From Candidatus Aminicenantota bacterium (GTDB lineage: Bacteria; Acidobacteriota; Aminicenantia; Aminicenantales; Aminicenantaceae), in the NCBI GenBank assembly GCA_016926925.1, contig JAFGNQ010000314.1:1-7503 (forward strand): a DNA stretch of 7,503 bases, in the 5' to 3' direction. The number at the start of each line of letters is the position of its first letter. Positions within the stretch are counted from its first letter, which is position 1. Position numbers and translations under genes: made by a program. The notes beneath the pieces are model-generated. The model searched no databases. It had not been told where the DNA came from and worked only from the letters and a program-made list of their open reading frames with translations. This document shows positions 6,158 to 7,503 of the stretch, piece by piece.

Positions 6158-7078
6158 ATGAACATAATCAGAGGACTCGAAGACACAGCGGCCTTACCGA
6201 AGAAAACCGCTGTCGCAATCGGCAATTTTGATGGGGTTCATTTGGGACACCAAAAAATTCTTGAAACTCTCATATTCGAATCCGAAAAATACGGCCTCGT
6301 TTCCGTCGCACTCACATTTTCTCCTCACCCGAAAAAGGTTGTCGGAAAAGATCCCATCAAAATGATCCAATCCCTCGGTCAGAGACTGAAAATCATCGAA
6401 CAATTCCATGTCCATACGGTCCTGATTCTGCCCTTCAACAAAGAATTGGCCAATCACACGGCGGAAGACTTCATCCAGAACCTCGTGCTTGATCCCATGA
6501 AGGCGGAGGAAGTTATCGTGGGGAAAAATTTCTGTTTCGGAAGAAACAGGAGCGGTTGCAGTAAAACGCTCTGTGATCTTGGGGAAAAAAACGATTTTCG
6601 GGTGCTCATCATCCCCCCTGTAACCGTTGGAGGCACAACTGTCAGCAGCAGCCTCATTCGACGGCTCCTTTGTGAAGGAAATCTGGAGAAAGCCAACTCG
6701 CTGCTGGGGAGACCCTATGAAATCGAAGGAACCGTGATCGAAGGGAAGAGACGCGGAAAAAGCCTGGGTTTTCCGACCGCCAACATCCGGACCGATAATG
6801 AGATCATACCGAGAGGTGTCTTCCTTTCGCGGACAATCGTGGAGGGCAGGGACTTTCCGTCAATGACCAATGTCGGAAAGTGTCCTACGTTCGATCAGAG
6901 CACAACCAACGTGGAATCTTACCTGCTGAACTTCGACTCTGATATTTATGGAAAGATAATCCAGGTCCGGTTCCTCAAAAAAATCCGCACGGAGCAAAAA
7001 TTCGACTCAACCCAGGATCTATCTCGCCAAATTAAAAAGGATCTCCGCCTGGCCAACGAATTCTTCAACCTTTCCTAA
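6158..7078 (+). CDS. ribF: Bifunctional riboflavin kinase / FAD synthetase RibF
   Basis: Phosphorylates riboflavin to FMN and adenylylates FMN to FAD in the cytoplasm. The 306 residues match the usual ~310. Seen: an N-terminal nucleotidyltransferase domain with IGNFDGVHLGHQ (21-32), TFSPHP (53-58), GKNFCFGRNRSG (122-133) and VSSSLIRRLL (162-171); then the riboflavin kinase domain with GRPYEIEGTVIEGKRRGKSL (184-203), followed by GFPTANI (204-210), a GVF strand (220-222), NVGKCPTF (238-245) and the catalytic glutamate in NVESYLLNF (Glu253), ending KFDSTQDLSRQIKKDL. The frame is open back to a TTG at 6143, but the ATG at 6158 gives the family-typical opening MNIIRGLE and avoids overlap with the DUF1844 gene. 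The Shine-Dalgarno sequence is poor, so coupling to the upstream gene is likely. No FMN riboswitch is seen ahead of the pair. Confidence 0.96.
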   Translation: MNIIRGLEDTAALPKKTAVAIGNFDGVHLGHQKILETLIFESEKYGLVSVALTFSPHPKKVVGKDPIKMIQSLGQRLKIIEQFHVHTVLILPFNKELANHTAEDFIQNLVLDPMKAEEVIVGKNFCFGRNRSGCSKTLCDLGEKNDFRVLIIPPVTVGGTTVSSSLIRRLLCEGNLEKANSLLGRPYEIEGTVIEGKRRGKSLGFPTANIRTDNEIIPRGVFLSRTIVEGRDFPSMTNVGKCPTFDQSTTNVESYLLNFDSDIYGKIIQVRFLKKIRTEQKFDSTQDLSRQIKKDLRLANEFFNLS

Positions 7079-7086
7079 GAATCCCG

Positions 7087-7128
7087 ACATGCGGCAGGAG
7101 TTGACATTTGCGGACAATTGAGGCATGT
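7087..7128 (+). promoter_or_regulatory. Candidate pyrR promoter with flanking dyad
   Basis: A perfect -35 box TTGACA at 7101-7106 is followed after 17 bases by CATGTT (7124-7129), a poor -10 with three matches. ACATGC (7087-7092) and GCATGT (7123-7128) form an inverted repeat around the -35, the right arm overlapping the -10. This could be an operator, but six-base arms 30 bases apart may be chance. The position, between ribF and pyrR, fits a promoter for the pyr genes. Confidence 0.35.
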
Positions 7129-7185
7129 TCATAGAAAAATGCATTCAATTCGTAACATATCTCAGCGTTTGAAAAACACTCTTGT

Positions 7186-7203
7186 CTCTGCTCAGCAGAG
7201 GAG
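7186..7203 (+). promoter_or_regulatory. Hairpin overlapping the pyrR ribosome binding site
   Basis: CTCTGC (7186-7191) and GCAGAG (7195-7200) pair perfectly around TCA. The right arm overlaps the Shine-Dalgarno AGAGGAG (7197-7203), which lies seven bases before the pyrR ATG at 7211. Folding would hide part of the ribosome binding site. CAGAGGAGTT (7196-7205) also loosely resembles the PyrR binding-loop consensus (GNGAGGYU part), with two mismatches in eight. Translational autoregulation by PyrR is therefore an inference, not shown. Confidence 0.4.
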
Positions 7204-7210
7204 TTGAACC

Positions 7211-7503
7211 ATGGAAGAAAAAATCAAGGCTAAGATCATGGATTCCAGGAAGATCAAGAGGTCCATTCAACGGATGACCACCGAAATTACCGAACGCAAC
7301 CGCAATTTAAAAAACCTGGTGATCGTCGGAATCAGGACAAGAGGTGTCTACCTGGGAAAAAGGGTCTCCAAGGTCATTAAGACACTGGAAGGAATCGACA
7401 TTCCGGTCGGAGTTCTCGATATCACTCTTTACCGGGACGACTTCTCCGAAACCGAGGCACAGCATATGGCCAAAAAGACGGAAATAACCTTTTCCGTGGC
7501 GAA
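7211..7503 (+). CDS. pyrR: PyrR, pyr operon regulator / uracil phosphoribosyltransferase (3' truncated)
   Basis: Only the first 97 residues are in the window. Known: PyrR binds pyr mRNA leaders in response to UMP/UTP and PRPP to lower pyrimidine synthesis, and many members also make UMP from uracil and PRPP. Seen: the opening AKIMDSRKIKRSIQRMTTEI (7-26) followed by TERNRNLKNLVIVGIRTRG (27-45), then VYLGKR (46-51) and VGVLDITLYRDDF (66-78), all close to Bacillus PyrR. The PRPP-binding loop lies beyond the end, so catalytic status cannot be judged. The ATG at 7211 has a clear AGAGGAG site. The 132-nt gap after ribF with a TTGACA box suggests its own promoter. What follows is unseen; pyrB and pyrC would be the expected neighbours. 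A plain phosphoribosyltransferase of another type is unlikely given the N-terminal match. Confidence 0.92.
   Translation, partial: MEEKIKAKIMDSRKIKRSIQRMTTEITERNRNLKNLVIVGIRTRGVYLGKRVSKVIKTLEGIDIPVGVLDITLYRDDFSETEAQHMAKKTEITFSVA

Overview
The window looks like an ordinary chromosomal segment from a Gram-negative (diderm) bacterium. It is most likely from the Desulfobacterota (former Deltaproteobacteria). This placement is inference: it rests on the run SPOR-domain protein, lnt, prfB, on a DUF1844 gene beside ribF, and on a PyrR-type regulator outside the Firmicutes. The presence of Lnt means lipoproteins are triacylated at an inner membrane. Nothing in the window looks like a mobile element, phage, CRISPR array, tRNA or rRNA.

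Layout. Bases 1-4525 hold a rightward block of five genes: the 3' end of an nfeD gene, a slipin/stomatin gene, a single-pass SPOR-domain protein, lnt (apolipoprotein N-acyltransferase) and prfB (release factor 2). The last four are closely packed, with gaps of 5 and 36 nt and a 14-nt lnt-prfB overlap, which suggests co-transcription. The nfeD-slipin gap of 109 nt holds a strong nested inverted repeat. prfB is split over two frames and carries the classical programmed +1 frameshift site at CTT-TGA-C, so the real gene runs from 3400 to 4525 and encodes 374 residues. mazG, a two-domain NTP pyrophosphohydrolase, lies on the opposite strand at 4605-5393, convergent with prfB.

A 385-nt non-coding stretch (5394-5778) separates mazG from a rightward pair: a DUF1844 protein with a Lys/Glu-rich N-terminus, then ribF (riboflavin kinase/FAD synthetase), 4 nt apart. 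The stretch has overlapping divergent promoter-like sequences at its mazG end and would give the DUF1844-ribF transcript a leader of about 340 nt. After a 132-nt gap with a TTGACA box, the window ends inside pyrR. A small perfect hairpin overlaps the pyrR ribosome binding site.

Roles. nfeD and slipin form a known membrane protease/scaffold pairing. SPOR protein and Lnt act at the envelope. RF2 ends translation at UGA and UAA. MazG cleans the nucleotide pool, RibF makes FMN and FAD, and PyrR senses pyrimidines. I see no convincing undescribed system. The most interesting points are RNA-level: the prfB recoding site next to an overlapping UGA stop of lnt, the nfeD-slipin hairpin, the hairpin over the pyrR start, and the long leader before the DUF1844 gene.
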